64,000 nucleotides of DNA from Planctomycetota bacterium. GTDB taxonomy: Bacteria; Planctomycetota; UBA1135; GCA-002686595. The stretch covers positions 62,001 to 126,000 of the forward strand of contig JAJDET010000376.1 of the NCBI GenBank assembly GCA_029259655.1, written 5' to 3'. Shown piece by piece: positions 26,865 through 35,553 of the stretch (its first letter is position 1; each line of letters opens with the position of its first letter). The notes under the pieces are model-generated. The model ran no database searches. It saw only the letters and a list, made by a program, of their open reading frames with translations, and had not been told where the DNA came from. Made by a program: the position numbers and the translations under genes.

Positions 26865-27628
26865 GACTTGCACTCCTGACGCCCACACGTGATCGGCCCG
26901 AACAGGTCGCTCGGTATCTGAACTCGATCGCCGACACCTGCGAGCCCGAGGAGCTCGAGCAGGTCCTGGTGATGTTCTACGTCGACACCGACGACCCACA
27001 GCGCACGAAGGTGCTGGACACCATCGAGACCGTGTGCCGGGACCGCGGCATCGCGAAGCACGTCCATCTCTCTGAGCGGGTGGTTTTGTCCAGGGGCTGG
27101 AACGACCTCTGGGAAATCGCGCTGCGGGAGTACGACGACGTCGAGCTCTTCATGATGGGAGCGGACGACATCGTCTTCGAGACCCGCGGGTGGCTCTCCC
27201 GGTTTCAGTACGAATTCCGAAAGACCAGTGACCGGATCGTGATCGTGGGGGCCGACGACGGTATTCAGCCCAACCCCAACGGTCTCGGGTGGTCGCCCGG
27301 CACGCGCGGGGGAACCGAGCCGGCAGGATCGCTGACTCACGCCTGCGTGTCGAAGCTGTGGACCGAGATCCTGGGGTATTTCGTTCCTCCTTTGTTCGCA
27401 TGCGCGAAGAACGACACCTGGATCACCAACATCGGGCGTCGGATCGACAGGTGCGTATGGCTCGGCGACGTCATGATCCGTCACCTCCACTACGGCAAGG
27501 GTCTGTCGGTGAACGATCTCACGTACCGAGAGCAGAAGGCGCAACGGGGGCCGTCGCAGACTCTGTACAACGACACCTTCGAAGACCGCGTTCGTGACGC
27601 GGAGAAGCTGCGGGAGTTCCTGGTATGA
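26861..27628 (+). CDS. Glycosyltransferase-like protein
   Basis: 255 residues from GTG 26861, which overlaps the previous stop as GTGA. LALLTPTRDRPEQVARYLNSI, VLVMFYVDTDDPQRTKV and FMMGADDIVFETRGWL form a GT-A-like core; the remainder is less typical (RGGTEPAGSLTHACVSKLWTEILGY). Ends in a 4-nt overlap with the dehydrogenase. Confidence 0.75.
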   Translation: MRLALLTPTRDRPEQVARYLNSIADTCEPEELEQVLVMFYVDTDDPQRTKVLDTIETVCRDRGIAKHVHLSERVVLSRGWNDLWEIALREYDDVELFMMGADDIVFETRGWLSRFQYEFRKTSDRIVIVGADDGIQPNPNGLGWSPGTRGGTEPAGSLTHACVSKLWTEILGYFVPPLFACAKNDTWITNIGRRIDRCVWLGDVMIRHLHYGKGLSVNDLTYREQKAQRGPSQTLYNDTFEDRVRDAEKLREFLV

Positions 27629-28932
27629 AAATCGGATTCGTGGGCATCGGGAAGCTTGGGTTCCCTTGTGCGGTAGCTGCTGCATCTCAGGGCCACGAGG
27701 TCCTGATGTACGACGCCAACCGCGCATGGTCCGACGAGCTCAACTGTGGCGGGGTGCGCCTCTACGAGCCGGGCCTCCAAGAGCTCTTCGACGAGAACCG
27801 AGGGAAGCTGAGGTTCTGCGATGATGTCCAGGCCGTGGTGGAGGGCGCGGAGATCATCTTCATCGCCGTCCAGACACCGCACCCGCCGGAGCTCGATGGG
27901 TCGACTCCACACAACGGTGCACGCAAGGACTTCGACTACAGCTACCTCGTCAGTAGCTGCGCGGAAGTAGCTGACGCGATGAACCGCGTAGAAGATGGCA
28001 CTTACCGGGTGGTCTCGGTCATCTCCACCGTCCTCCCCGGCACCATGCGCAGGCTGGTGTTCCCGGCGTTCGAGGCGCGTATTGCTCGCGCCATCGGAAC
28101 CACGTGGGGTCTCTGCTACAACCCATTCTTCATCGCGATGGGGACGACGGTGGAGGACTATCTCCACCCCGAGTTCACGCTCATCGGCCAGAGCCTCGAC
28201 GTCGGCGACTCCGACCGGGCGGGTCATGCGCTGGCGGCGTTCTACGAAGGGATGCAGACCAGCCCGAAGCTGCGCATGACGTGGGACGAGGCCGAGATGG
28301 TGAAGATGGGCTACAACACCTTCATCGGCATGAAGATCGTGTTTGCCAACACCATCATGCAGCTCTGCGAGGCCACTCCTGGTGCCGATTGCAGCGTCGT
28401 GATGGGCACCTTGAAGCAAGCGACGGATCGCTTGATCAGCGGCAGGTATCTCTCTCCTGGGATGGGAGACGGTGGCGGCTGTCACCCGCGCGACAACCTC
28501 GCGCTCGCGTACCGGTCCGACGAACTCGGACTCGACTACAATCTCTTCGCGTTCATCATGGAGGTGCGTGAGAGGCAGGCGAGCTGGCTGGCGGTGATGG
28601 TCGACCGCTACATGGGTGATGATGAAGAAGGCGACCCTGTGATCATGGGGGTCACCTACAAGCCAGGGACCGATCTCGTCGCAGGCTCCCCCAGTCTCCT
28701 CGTCGGCCACTACTTGGAGAAGCTCAACTACATCCCCATCTACCACGACCCGGAGACGCATCCGGACAAGCCGGAGGACAGCAGCGTCTACCTGATCGGA
28801 ACCAAGTGGCCCGAGTTCAAGTCCTTCCCGTACCCCTCAGGATCGACCGTGATCGACCCGTGGGGGTTCCTCTCGAAGGTTGACGTCCCGAGCGACGTGG
28901 AGCTTGTTCGTGTCGGACGTCACAATCCATAA
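27625..28932 (+). CDS. UDP-glucose/nucleotide-sugar 6-dehydrogenase
   Basis: 435 residues. N-terminal Rossmann motif MKIGFVGIGKLGFPCAVAAA binds NAD; the catalytic Cys is C286 in GDGGGCHPRDN, matching the family's GGSCFPKD. The C-terminal substrate/UDP domain (IMGVTYKPGTDLVAGSP...) is complete. The enzyme oxidises a UDP- or GDP-sugar to the uronic acid, giving uronate donor for the adjacent transferases. Length matches the family. Coupled to its neighbours by overlaps. Confidence 0.93.
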   Translation: MKIGFVGIGKLGFPCAVAAASQGHEVLMYDANRAWSDELNCGGVRLYEPGLQELFDENRGKLRFCDDVQAVVEGAEIIFIAVQTPHPPELDGSTPHNGARKDFDYSYLVSSCAEVADAMNRVEDGTYRVVSVISTVLPGTMRRLVFPAFEARIARAIGTTWGLCYNPFFIAMGTTVEDYLHPEFTLIGQSLDVGDSDRAGHALAAFYEGMQTSPKLRMTWDEAEMVKMGYNTFIGMKIVFANTIMQLCEATPGADCSVVMGTLKQATDRLISGRYLSPGMGDGGGCHPRDNLALAYRSDELGLDYNLFAFIMEVRERQASWLAVMVDRYMGDDEEGDPVIMGVTYKPGTDLVAGSPSLLVGHYLEKLNYIPIYHDPETHPDKPEDSSVYLIGTKWPEFKSFPYPSGSTVIDPWGFLSKVDVPSDVELVRVGRHNP

Positions 28933-29497
28933 TCTCGAGCGCCGGCGCGAGTTCTGGTCGGTGCACTCGGCTGCAGCTTGCCAGGGCGCCACTGTTCCGA
29001 TCGACCACCACATCGACCCCGCGTGGTTCTACGACCGCGACGTGCTCGAGATAGGGCCTGGGGAGGGTCGACAGACGAGAATCCTCAAGGGGATGGCTGC
29101 GAACTATGCGGTGGCAGACATCTGCCAGGAGGTCCTCGACCGATTCCCCAATCTGGCGACGATGCTTTTGTCTGGGTACGAGCCCAGGACCTGTCCTTTC
29201 GTGGACACGGTGACCTTCTGGTACGTGCTGCATCACGTGACGAGGAGCGAGGGCCTTCAGTTCCTCAAGTTCGTTCACTCCTGCCTCCACCCCGTGGAGT
29301 CGAGCCTCATCGTGTTCAATAGCTGCAGGCGTTCTGGCGGCGCAGGAGACGACGGGATGATCACTACGGAGCGATCTGACAGGGAGATACGGGAGCTCCT
29401 CGAGGAGGCGGGGTTCTGCTTGAAGCACTACCTCAAAAGCCAGAGCGGTCAGCTACACGATCTCTACGTCGCGAGCCTGAGAATTTCACATGGCTGA
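28910..29497 (+). CDS. SAM-dependent methyltransferase
   Basis: 195 residues from GTG 28910, with GGAG 9 nt upstream. VLEIGPGEGRQTRILK is the SAM-binding motif I; TFWYVLHHVTRSEGLQFLK corresponds to motif IV. Likely O- or C-methylates a sugar or other small acceptor made in this cluster. Overlaps the dehydrogenase by 23 nt. Confidence 0.85.
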   Translation: MSDVTIHNLERRREFWSVHSAAACQGATVPIDHHIDPAWFYDRDVLEIGPGEGRQTRILKGMAANYAVADICQEVLDRFPNLATMLLSGYEPRTCPFVDTVTFWYVLHHVTRSEGLQFLKFVHSCLHPVESSLIVFNSCRRSGGAGDDGMITTERSDREIRELLEEAGFCLKHYLKSQSGQLHDLYVASLRISHG

Positions 29498-30092
29498 CGC
29501 CCTCTTTCCGAAGACGCACAAGTACCGAACGATCCACAGCATGTCGGACTACCGGGTCGGAGCCCTGATGGACTTGGTCGGAGAAGGTGTTCCTCTGTTC
29601 GTGGACTACGGATGCCACCTGGGCCACGTCTCTTTTGAGGTCGCTCTCCGTGAACGGACGGAGCTCGTCCTGTCGGTGGACAACTTCCGCGGAACGGAGG
29701 GCGACGAGCTGATGGCGGGCACCGTCCGAGACCTCGCGGGCGACGGAGGGGACTTCCTCTTTCGGTTTCTCGAGAATCTAAATGAGATGCGGCCCCAGCT
29801 CTTCGGGCTCATCATTCCGATGAGAGCCGAGTTCTTCTGGGAGATCGCAGCACCTGCTCTACGGGGGGAGGTAGACATCGCGTGCATTGACAGCTCCCAC
29901 AGGCCGGAAGACGATTGGGAGTTTGCAAAGCTGAGTGAGCTCGTTCGTCCGGGCGGTGTCTTTTGCGGAGACGACTACACCAACGGGCACTCCCCCAACG
30001 TGGCGGATAGAGTCGATGAGGTGGCCGCGGACCCTCAGTACTCTTGGATCCACCAAGATAGTTTCTTCGCTCTCAGAAAGGCGTCCGCATGA
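29490..30092 (+). CDS. SAM-dependent methyltransferase-like protein
   Basis: 200 residues. FVDYGCHLGHVSFEVALRE fits motif I (a variant GxxxG loop), LSVDNFRG motif II and DIACIDSSHRPEDDWEFAKLSELVRPGGVFCGDDY the Methyltransf_24-like end. Overlaps both neighbours. Confidence 0.8.
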   Translation: MADALFPKTHKYRTIHSMSDYRVGALMDLVGEGVPLFVDYGCHLGHVSFEVALRERTELVLSVDNFRGTEGDELMAGTVRDLAGDGGDFLFRFLENLNEMRPQLFGLIIPMRAEFFWEIAAPALRGEVDIACIDSSHRPEDDWEFAKLSELVRPGGVFCGDDYTNGHSPNVADRVDEVAADPQYSWIHQDSFFALRKASA

Positions 30093-30943
30093 GGTACGCC
30101 GTCTACCGCATCCTCTACGGCGAGGACTTCATCGCCGAATCGATCAAGTCCGTGCTCCCGCACGTGGACAAGGTCTTCGTCTTCTGGACTGATCAGGCTC
30201 TCGGCGGCGCGACGTCGGCGGTGTACCGGGGCGAGCAGGTTGCGTTCGGCCTTCACCCGGGCGAGCCGTTCGACGATTGGCGTGACCGCGTCGAAGAGAT
30301 CGACACCGACAAGATCGTCATCGAGAAGCATCACCACCCGAACTTCACGGGGCAGTTCACGATCCACGTCAACGACCTCATTCTTCCGAGGTTCCCTCGT
30401 CCCGACACAATCCTCTCGTTGGAGCCAGACCACGTGTTCCGGGCGGATCAGATCGAGGCGGCGCTGACCGAGTTTGAAGGCGGCAACCACGCGGCCGCCA
30501 AGACGCGTCAGGTAGAGCTCTGGAGAACGCCGAGCTACCGCTGCGACCCGGAGCGCCCCTGGCGAACAGGGACCGTCTTGTGGAACCTCAGCCGGGTTAA
30601 GCGCGTGCCGCCGACCCACAGGCAGGCGCAGCCGATTGGCGGCGGCCCTGCGTTCGGAACGCTCGACGCGTACGTGCACAACTTCGGGTTCTGCGTCTCC
30701 GAAAAGTCGATGTACTGGAAGCACGTGCTGGCTCTCGGGTTCTCTCCGTTGATCGGCGACAGCATCCCGAACGAGGACTGGTACGAGAGCATCTGGCTGA
30801 AGTGGCACCCCGACAGGAACAATGCAAACCTCGAGATTTCTCGAGGCGCTGAGCACCACATCCAACGGGCCGTCCCCTATCCGGAGCAAGAGCTCCCGGA
30901 GCTGATCAGAGAAAAGGGATGGACCACGTACCCGACACAGTGA
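30089..30943 (+). CDS. Glycosyltransferase-like protein
   Basis: 284 residues. RYAVYRILYGEDFIAESIKSVLPHVDKVFVFW and TILSLEPDHVF (ExD in place of DxD) resemble family-2 transferases that act on large acceptors. The C-terminal part is Trp/His-rich and unusual. Overlaps its neighbours at both ends. Activity inferred from fold pattern only. Confidence 0.7.
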   Translation: MRYAVYRILYGEDFIAESIKSVLPHVDKVFVFWTDQALGGATSAVYRGEQVAFGLHPGEPFDDWRDRVEEIDTDKIVIEKHHHPNFTGQFTIHVNDLILPRFPRPDTILSLEPDHVFRADQIEAALTEFEGGNHAAAKTRQVELWRTPSYRCDPERPWRTGTVLWNLSRVKRVPPTHRQAQPIGGGPAFGTLDAYVHNFGFCVSEKSMYWKHVLALGFSPLIGDSIPNEDWYESIWLKWHPDRNNANLEISRGAEHHIQRAVPYPEQELPELIREKGWTTYPTQ

Positions 30944-32262
30944 TCCGAACGGTGGAGCTTCCTGGCGGCCAAGGGACGATGTCTCTTCGGCGTTCAGGGG
31001 GAGGTCTGCAGCTGGTCCGAGAAGCAACTCGTGGCGGCGTGACCAACGTCATGGACAGCTACGAGAGGATCGGGACCGACGGCGCGGCCCGAGTGCTGGC
31101 GCTTGATGAGGAGTACGGCGGGGTCATTCTGGACAGAGTGGCCGCGGGAGAGTCCCATTCGTCGTGCTTCGTCTTCTACGACGGAGAGGCGGTAGAGAGC
31201 ACGGACCTCGACACCTCAGAGGTGGAGCACACGTACACATCAACGGGGAGGAAGTTCTGGAGACACCCTGCCCAGATGAACTCCTACCGAGAGGGAACGG
31301 GGCGGTCGGTGATCTCCACGCACATCTCTCCCGAAGGAGCGTGCAACCTCAAGTGCCCCTACTGCTCGGTGACCTACAGGGACACCCACAAGAGGATCCG
31401 GCTCGAAGTCATCCAGGACTACGTCCGCAAGCTCAAGTCCCGAGGCTTGAAAGCGGTGATCCTCACCGGCGGCGGCGAACCGACGGCCTACCCGCACGTC
31501 AACGCGCTGGTTCAGTGGCTGAAGCACGATCAGGGCTTGTCGGTCGCGCTCATCACTAACGGAACGCTCAGCCGGAAGCTGGACAGGGAGACGTGGCAGT
31601 GTTTCTCGTGGGTGCGCGTGTCCATCAACATCTTTGATGGCTGGCAGCGTCGCATTGACCTTCCTGTCCATGAGCTCGCAGAGGATTGCGTGGTCGGCTG
31701 TTCGATGGTCGTCACGGTTGAGCACGAGGCGACGGAGGCCCCTCGAGATCGAGTTCAGCTGCTCCAAGAAGTCGCAAAGGTCGCTCGAAGGATGGGCGCC
31801 AAGTACGTGCGCCTCCTCCCCAACTGCCTGCTCAAACAGGAGGACTTGGTTCCTCAGCACCGAGCGCTCGACCTTCTCCTTGAGGAAGTCGACGACGACA
31901 TCTTCTTCCATCAGCACAAGGTCCACGGGGCGCCCACGTCCGCCGTCTGTCATCAGTCCTACTTCCGACCCTATTTGTCGGAGGAGGTGTTCGGAGAGAG
32001 TGGCGAGCCGGGAGCGGTCTACCCCTGTGACTCACTCGTCCTGAACGAATCGCACCAGCACTTCCACGAGAGGTTCCAGCTGTGCGCTCCTGGCGACGTG
32101 CTCAAGTTCCTCGACCGTGAGCTGAGTCCTCGGTTTTCTCCGTACATGCACTGCTCTGGTTGCGTGTTCACGAGGAGCGTGGAGATGCTCGGAGAGTGGC
32201 GAGCACACGGCGGCGGCAGGTTCGACGAGATTGGCGCGCTTGAACACGAGGAATTCGTTTGA
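30919..32262 (+). CDS. Radical SAM enzyme with C-terminal Cys cluster
   Basis: 447 residues. The CxxxCxxC motif (C142, C146, C149, in GACNLKCPYCS) binds the 4Fe-4S cluster that cleaves SAM; KAVILTGGGEPTAYPHV is the GGE-type SAM contact. About 130 residues precede the barrel. The last ~110 residues hold further Cys (VCHQSYF, YPCDS, LCAPG, HCSGCVF), a SPASM/auxiliary-cluster-like arrangement. The enzyme may perform a radical reaction on a sugar, peptide or nucleotide. It sits between transferases and methyltransferases. Confidence 0.88.
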   Translation: MDHVPDTVIRTVELPGGQGTMSLRRSGGGLQLVREATRGGVTNVMDSYERIGTDGAARVLALDEEYGGVILDRVAAGESHSSCFVFYDGEAVESTDLDTSEVEHTYTSTGRKFWRHPAQMNSYREGTGRSVISTHISPEGACNLKCPYCSVTYRDTHKRIRLEVIQDYVRKLKSRGLKAVILTGGGEPTAYPHVNALVQWLKHDQGLSVALITNGTLSRKLDRETWQCFSWVRVSINIFDGWQRRIDLPVHELAEDCVVGCSMVVTVEHEATEAPRDRVQLLQEVAKVARRMGAKYVRLLPNCLLKQEDLVPQHRALDLLLEEVDDDIFFHQHKVHGAPTSAVCHQSYFRPYLSEEVFGESGEPGAVYPCDSLVLNESHQHFHERFQLCAPGDVLKFLDRELSPRFSPYMHCSGCVFTRSVEMLGEWRAHGGGRFDEIGALEHEEFV

Positions 32263-32900
32263 TGTCGTCGTCTGACTACGACCGGGACTACTACGAAAAC
32301 GGACCGGACACCGGCAAGAGCCTGTACAAGGATTACCGGTGGTTGCCGGAAATGACTCTTCCGTTCTGTCACGAACTGATCGTCAACCTCGGTATCGAGA
32401 AGACGTCGCGCGTGCTGGACGTGGGGTGCGCGAAGGGGTTCTACGTCAAAGGACTTCGTATGCTCGGGATCGACGCGTACGGAGTTGACATCAGCGCGTA
32501 CGCCATCGATCACTCGCATCCTGACGCCAGGGAGTTCCTCACCCGCGTTGACCGACTTCAGGATTACCGCGCCCCGCACAGCTACCATTGGATCCTCGCG
32601 AAGGACGTCCTTGAGCACATCCCCTACTCAGAGATTGACGAGGTGCTCGAGAAGCTACGGGAGCTCAGCATCAACCTCTTTGCGATCATCCCTCTCGCAA
32701 GGAGAGGGAAGTACATCATCGAGTCCCATGAGGACGACCCCACGCACCACATTCGGGAGTCCGCCGAGTGGTGGGAGAAGAAGCTCAAAGAGGCCAAGTT
32801 CCCGTTCGTCAGGTCGGTTTGTCACCTCGATCACATGAAGGAGAGGTACCGTGGAACTGCAGGAGGAACAGGATTCTTTCGAACTGGCCCCAGTATTTAA
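32262..32900 (+). CDS. SAM-dependent methyltransferase
   Basis: 212 residues from ATG 32262 with GAGGA upstream; a TTG 3 nt earlier is less likely. RVLDVGCAKGFYVKGLRMLGIDAYGVDISAYAI is motif I-II of class I methyltransferases and WILAKDVLEHIPYSEID motif IV. Third methyltransferase of the cluster. Confidence 0.87.
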   Translation: MSSSDYDRDYYENGPDTGKSLYKDYRWLPEMTLPFCHELIVNLGIEKTSRVLDVGCAKGFYVKGLRMLGIDAYGVDISAYAIDHSHPDAREFLTRVDRLQDYRAPHSYHWILAKDVLEHIPYSEIDEVLEKLRELSINLFAIIPLARRGKYIIESHEDDPTHHIRESAEWWEKKLKEAKFPFVRSVCHLDHMKERYRGTAGGTGFFRTGPSI

Positions 32901-33615
32901 CCAGCTGCTCGTTTGCATCCCGATGCACAACTATTCGGAGGGAGTTCTCCGGATCATGGATTGGTTGGAGACGAGCCCCGCGATGTCGCGAGTCTCCTGG
33001 TCAGCGGTCATCTTCAACGACGCGTCCGATCTCGAGGACGTGTCGCCCGTTCGACTCAGAGTCAAGAAGGACAAGGGTGACCGCTATGTGCTCATGGGGG
33101 TTCCCGGACCAGAGTCCGGCGGCCCGAGGTACGCAGTCAGGAGATCCGGCGAGCTCGCGATAGCTGGCAGACACGAGTTCGTGCTGGTGGTTGAGACGGA
33201 CGCTGTTCCGGACAACGCTGCGTTCACATCCATGCTCAAGGCGTTTCGGTCGCCCATCCGCGGCGTCCCCGACGTGCCGGGCGTGGTGTCCGCCTCACCG
33301 GTGTACGTCTGGCCGGGCACGACGCGTTCCTGCTACCCCACCAACCCAAACTGGTTCACAACGGGGCACGGCAACTGCTACCGTAGAATCGACGACCGCA
33401 AGCTGGGGAAGCTCGCCCTGGCCGATGCAGTCCCGTTCCTGTTCAGCCTTTGGAGGCCTCACGGGCTCCTCGAGATCGACGACTCCATGCCTAAGCTCAT
33501 GCACCTGGACACGGCGCTCGGGCTCAAGCTGACGGCCCAAGGCCATGCGCACCTCAGGCTCCTTGGGAATTACGTGGGCCACGCCGATGGCGGGGCCAAG
33601 AGTAGGAAGCCGTAG
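32851..33615 (+). CDS. Glycosyltransferase-like protein
   Basis: 254 residues from GTG 32851, preceded by GGAG; overlaps the methyltransferase by 50 nt. LLVCIPMHNYSEGVLRIMDWL and VLVVETDAVPDNAAFTSML suggest a family-2-like fold with an acidic metal site. Later segments contain Pro, Gly and aromatics (YPTNPNWFTTGHGNCYRRI). Substrate unknown. Confidence 0.68.
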   Translation: MELQEEQDSFELAPVFNQLLVCIPMHNYSEGVLRIMDWLETSPAMSRVSWSAVIFNDASDLEDVSPVRLRVKKDKGDRYVLMGVPGPESGGPRYAVRRSGELAIAGRHEFVLVVETDAVPDNAAFTSMLKAFRSPIRGVPDVPGVVSASPVYVWPGTTRSCYPTNPNWFTTGHGNCYRRIDDRKLGKLALADAVPFLFSLWRPHGLLEIDDSMPKLMHLDTALGLKLTAQGHAHLRLLGNYVGHADGGAKSRKP

Positions 33616-33618
33616 CCC

Positions 33619-33783
33619 GTGGGACGCCGAAGAGTGAGGCCGATCGTTTCGACCAAGAAGCGACGTCCCGGAAGACCGACGATCAACCCGCCTCCGGAGG
33701 GCCCGCGGTCGATCCCAAAGGCTCCCCGAGCTCCGTCCGCGCCTAAGCCTCCGAAGCCGCGAAGGCCTAATAGGAAGTACTGA
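33619..33783 (+). CDS. Small very basic Pro-rich protein
   Basis: 54 residues from GTG 33619, not previously obvious because of its size: it starts VGRRRVRPIVSTKKRRPGRP and ends PKPPKPRRPNRKY. More than a third of the residues are Arg/Lys and about a quarter Pro. It lies between the sugar cluster and the terminase (4 nt before it), so a DNA-condensing or packaging role is possible. It could also be a structured linker frame with no function. Confidence 0.5.
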   Translation: MGRRRVRPIVSTKKRRPGRPTINPPPEGPRSIPKAPRAPSAPKPPKPRRPNRKY

Positions 33784-33786
33784 CAG

Positions 33787-35553
33787 ATGGGCGGCAAGAG
33801 CAGTGGTCGGCGAAAGACCGCAGACGCCATGCTGGGAGCGCAAGCTGTTGAGAGGGTGGTCACGAACTCTCAGCAGCGCTCTCTTCTGATGGAACTGCAG
33901 CTCCTTGAGACGGAGGTCCGCCGCAGGGACAGCGTCGTCGATCCGACCACGTATGACCTCCCCGTGCTGAACTTCCCGCAAGAAGAAGGCGAGACCGACG
34001 AGGCTTACGCCGAACGACAGAATACGGCGATCGCCGATTGCATCGACGGCCATCTGCGGTTCAAGAAGGACGGAACCTTCCGCAAGGTGGTGTTGATCCC
34101 AAGGATGCTCGAGTTCATTGCGGACTTGTTCTTCGCACGGGTGGACATGGCCATCCTGTGGAAGCCGCGAGGATCTGGTGGGTCACTTGCAGCGGCGGTG
34201 CTGATCTTCTTGGTGAACGTCTACCACCGGAAGTCTTTCGTCAACATCGCGGGCTCGGGTGAGCAGTCCCTGGCTGTCTACGAGTACATCCGCGGGTTCT
34301 GGGACTACCTTGCCGAGTTCAAGAGGAACATGATCCTCGGCGAGCCGTTGGCGATGAAGATCACTCTAATCAACGGTGTGTACGTGAAGTGCATTACTGG
34401 ATCGGAGAAGGCGGCTCGTGGAAAGCACCCGAGTTGCCTCATGGTCGACGAGGCTTGCCAGAGAGACGAGCGGACCGACCTCGCGCTGGCTGCGGCGATG
34501 CAGACGCCGATGTCAGAGCCCGATCGCATGATTGTGCTTGTGTCGACGTTCCACCATCCGACAGGGCTGTTCCAAGAGCACTGGGATTACGCCGACGAGA
34601 AGGGGTTCACCAAGTACAAGTGGACGATCTTCGAAACGATGGCCCAGTGCCATCAGGGGATGAATACGGCGACCGAGGAAGATCCTAAAGCTCTCAACCA
34701 CTGCAAGACTTCGTGTCCGTTGACGAGGAAGGTGGCCGTACGGGATAAGCAGGGGGTGATCATCGACTGGGCGTTCAAGGGATGCAACGGCGTCGCTCGA
34801 GACACGCACGGATTCCAGACTTACGATCAGGTGCGCAAGGCCAAGAACATGAACGCCGGGTCGTCGACGTTCGAAATCGAGTACGAGGGCGAGCGGCCGG
34901 AGTTCGGGACGAACATCTACGCGCCGGCGAAGATCGATGCCGCTGTTTCTCGTTGTCCTGTTGACGATGCAGGCCGATCGTACATCGAGTGGGATTACGA
35001 GAGCCCGAAAGCGATCGGCGTTGACTGGGGTCTGCAGGAGACTGCGTTGGTCTTGCTTTCTCTGGAAAGAGGGCGCGGCTACGCAGGGGTCATGGAGTAT
35101 CTGCAGCTGACTGGAAAGCTGGTCCCTGAAGTGGCTCGGTACCTCGACGAGTGGCACGCCACCTACTCTCCCAGCGGTAAGACCATTCCGGTGTTCGCCG
35201 ATTACTCTCACCCCTACAACAACATTGAACTCGGGCAGCGTGGGTTCGAGGTGGTGGACGTACCCTTCCAGCGCTACAAGGATTTCGGGATCGGAAACCT
35301 GGGCCGCTACTTCGAGTATGAGCGGATCAGAGTTCTTCCCGGTTTTGCAGTCTTGGTGAGGCAGCTGCATGCCTATCGCTACGGCCGTGACGGGAAGCCC
35401 GTCAAGAAGGATGACCATGGGCCGGATGCCCTCCTCTGCGCTATGATGGCCTTCCGCTTCACCGAGACTTTTCCAGAAGACATCTTCACGTCCGAAAACG
35501 TCGACGCGGACGCAGAGGGCGAGCTCAAGAGCGAAGAGGTCATGGAGTTCTGA
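33787..35553 (+). CDS. terL: Terminase large subunit (ATPase/nuclease)
   Basis: 588 residues. The Walker-A-like WKPRGSGGS at about 125-133 and Walker B CLMVDEA (217-223, with D221/E222) form the packaging ATPase. The RNase H-like nuclease has acidic residues in GVDWG (D413), FADYSHP (D473) and DDHGPDALLC (about D547). It powers DNA translocation into the prohead and cuts concatemers. No small terminase was recognised immediately upstream. It overlaps the portal start (TGATG). Confidence 0.9.
   Translation: MGGKSSGRRKTADAMLGAQAVERVVTNSQQRSLLMELQLLETEVRRRDSVVDPTTYDLPVLNFPQEEGETDEAYAERQNTAIADCIDGHLRFKKDGTFRKVVLIPRMLEFIADLFFARVDMAILWKPRGSGGSLAAAVLIFLVNVYHRKSFVNIAGSGEQSLAVYEYIRGFWDYLAEFKRNMILGEPLAMKITLINGVYVKCITGSEKAARGKHPSCLMVDEACQRDERTDLALAAAMQTPMSEPDRMIVLVSTFHHPTGLFQEHWDYADEKGFTKYKWTIFETMAQCHQGMNTATEEDPKALNHCKTSCPLTRKVAVRDKQGVIIDWAFKGCNGVARDTHGFQTYDQVRKAKNMNAGSSTFEIEYEGERPEFGTNIYAPAKIDAAVSRCPVDDAGRSYIEWDYESPKAIGVDWGLQETALVLLSLERGRGYAGVMEYLQLTGKLVPEVARYLDEWHATYSPSGKTIPVFADYSHPYNNIELGQRGFEVVDVPFQRYKDFGIGNLGRYFEYERIRVLPGFAVLVRQLHAYRYGRDGKPVKKDDHGPDALLCAMMAFRFTETFPEDIFTSENVDADAEGELKSEEVMEF

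Noticed and set aside
34022-34040. Dyad operator copy inside terL (CGGCGATCGCCG) and another inside the hub gene near 54966
   Set aside because: Both lie in coding sequence without a -10/-35 arrangement; GATCGC words are common in this codon usage.
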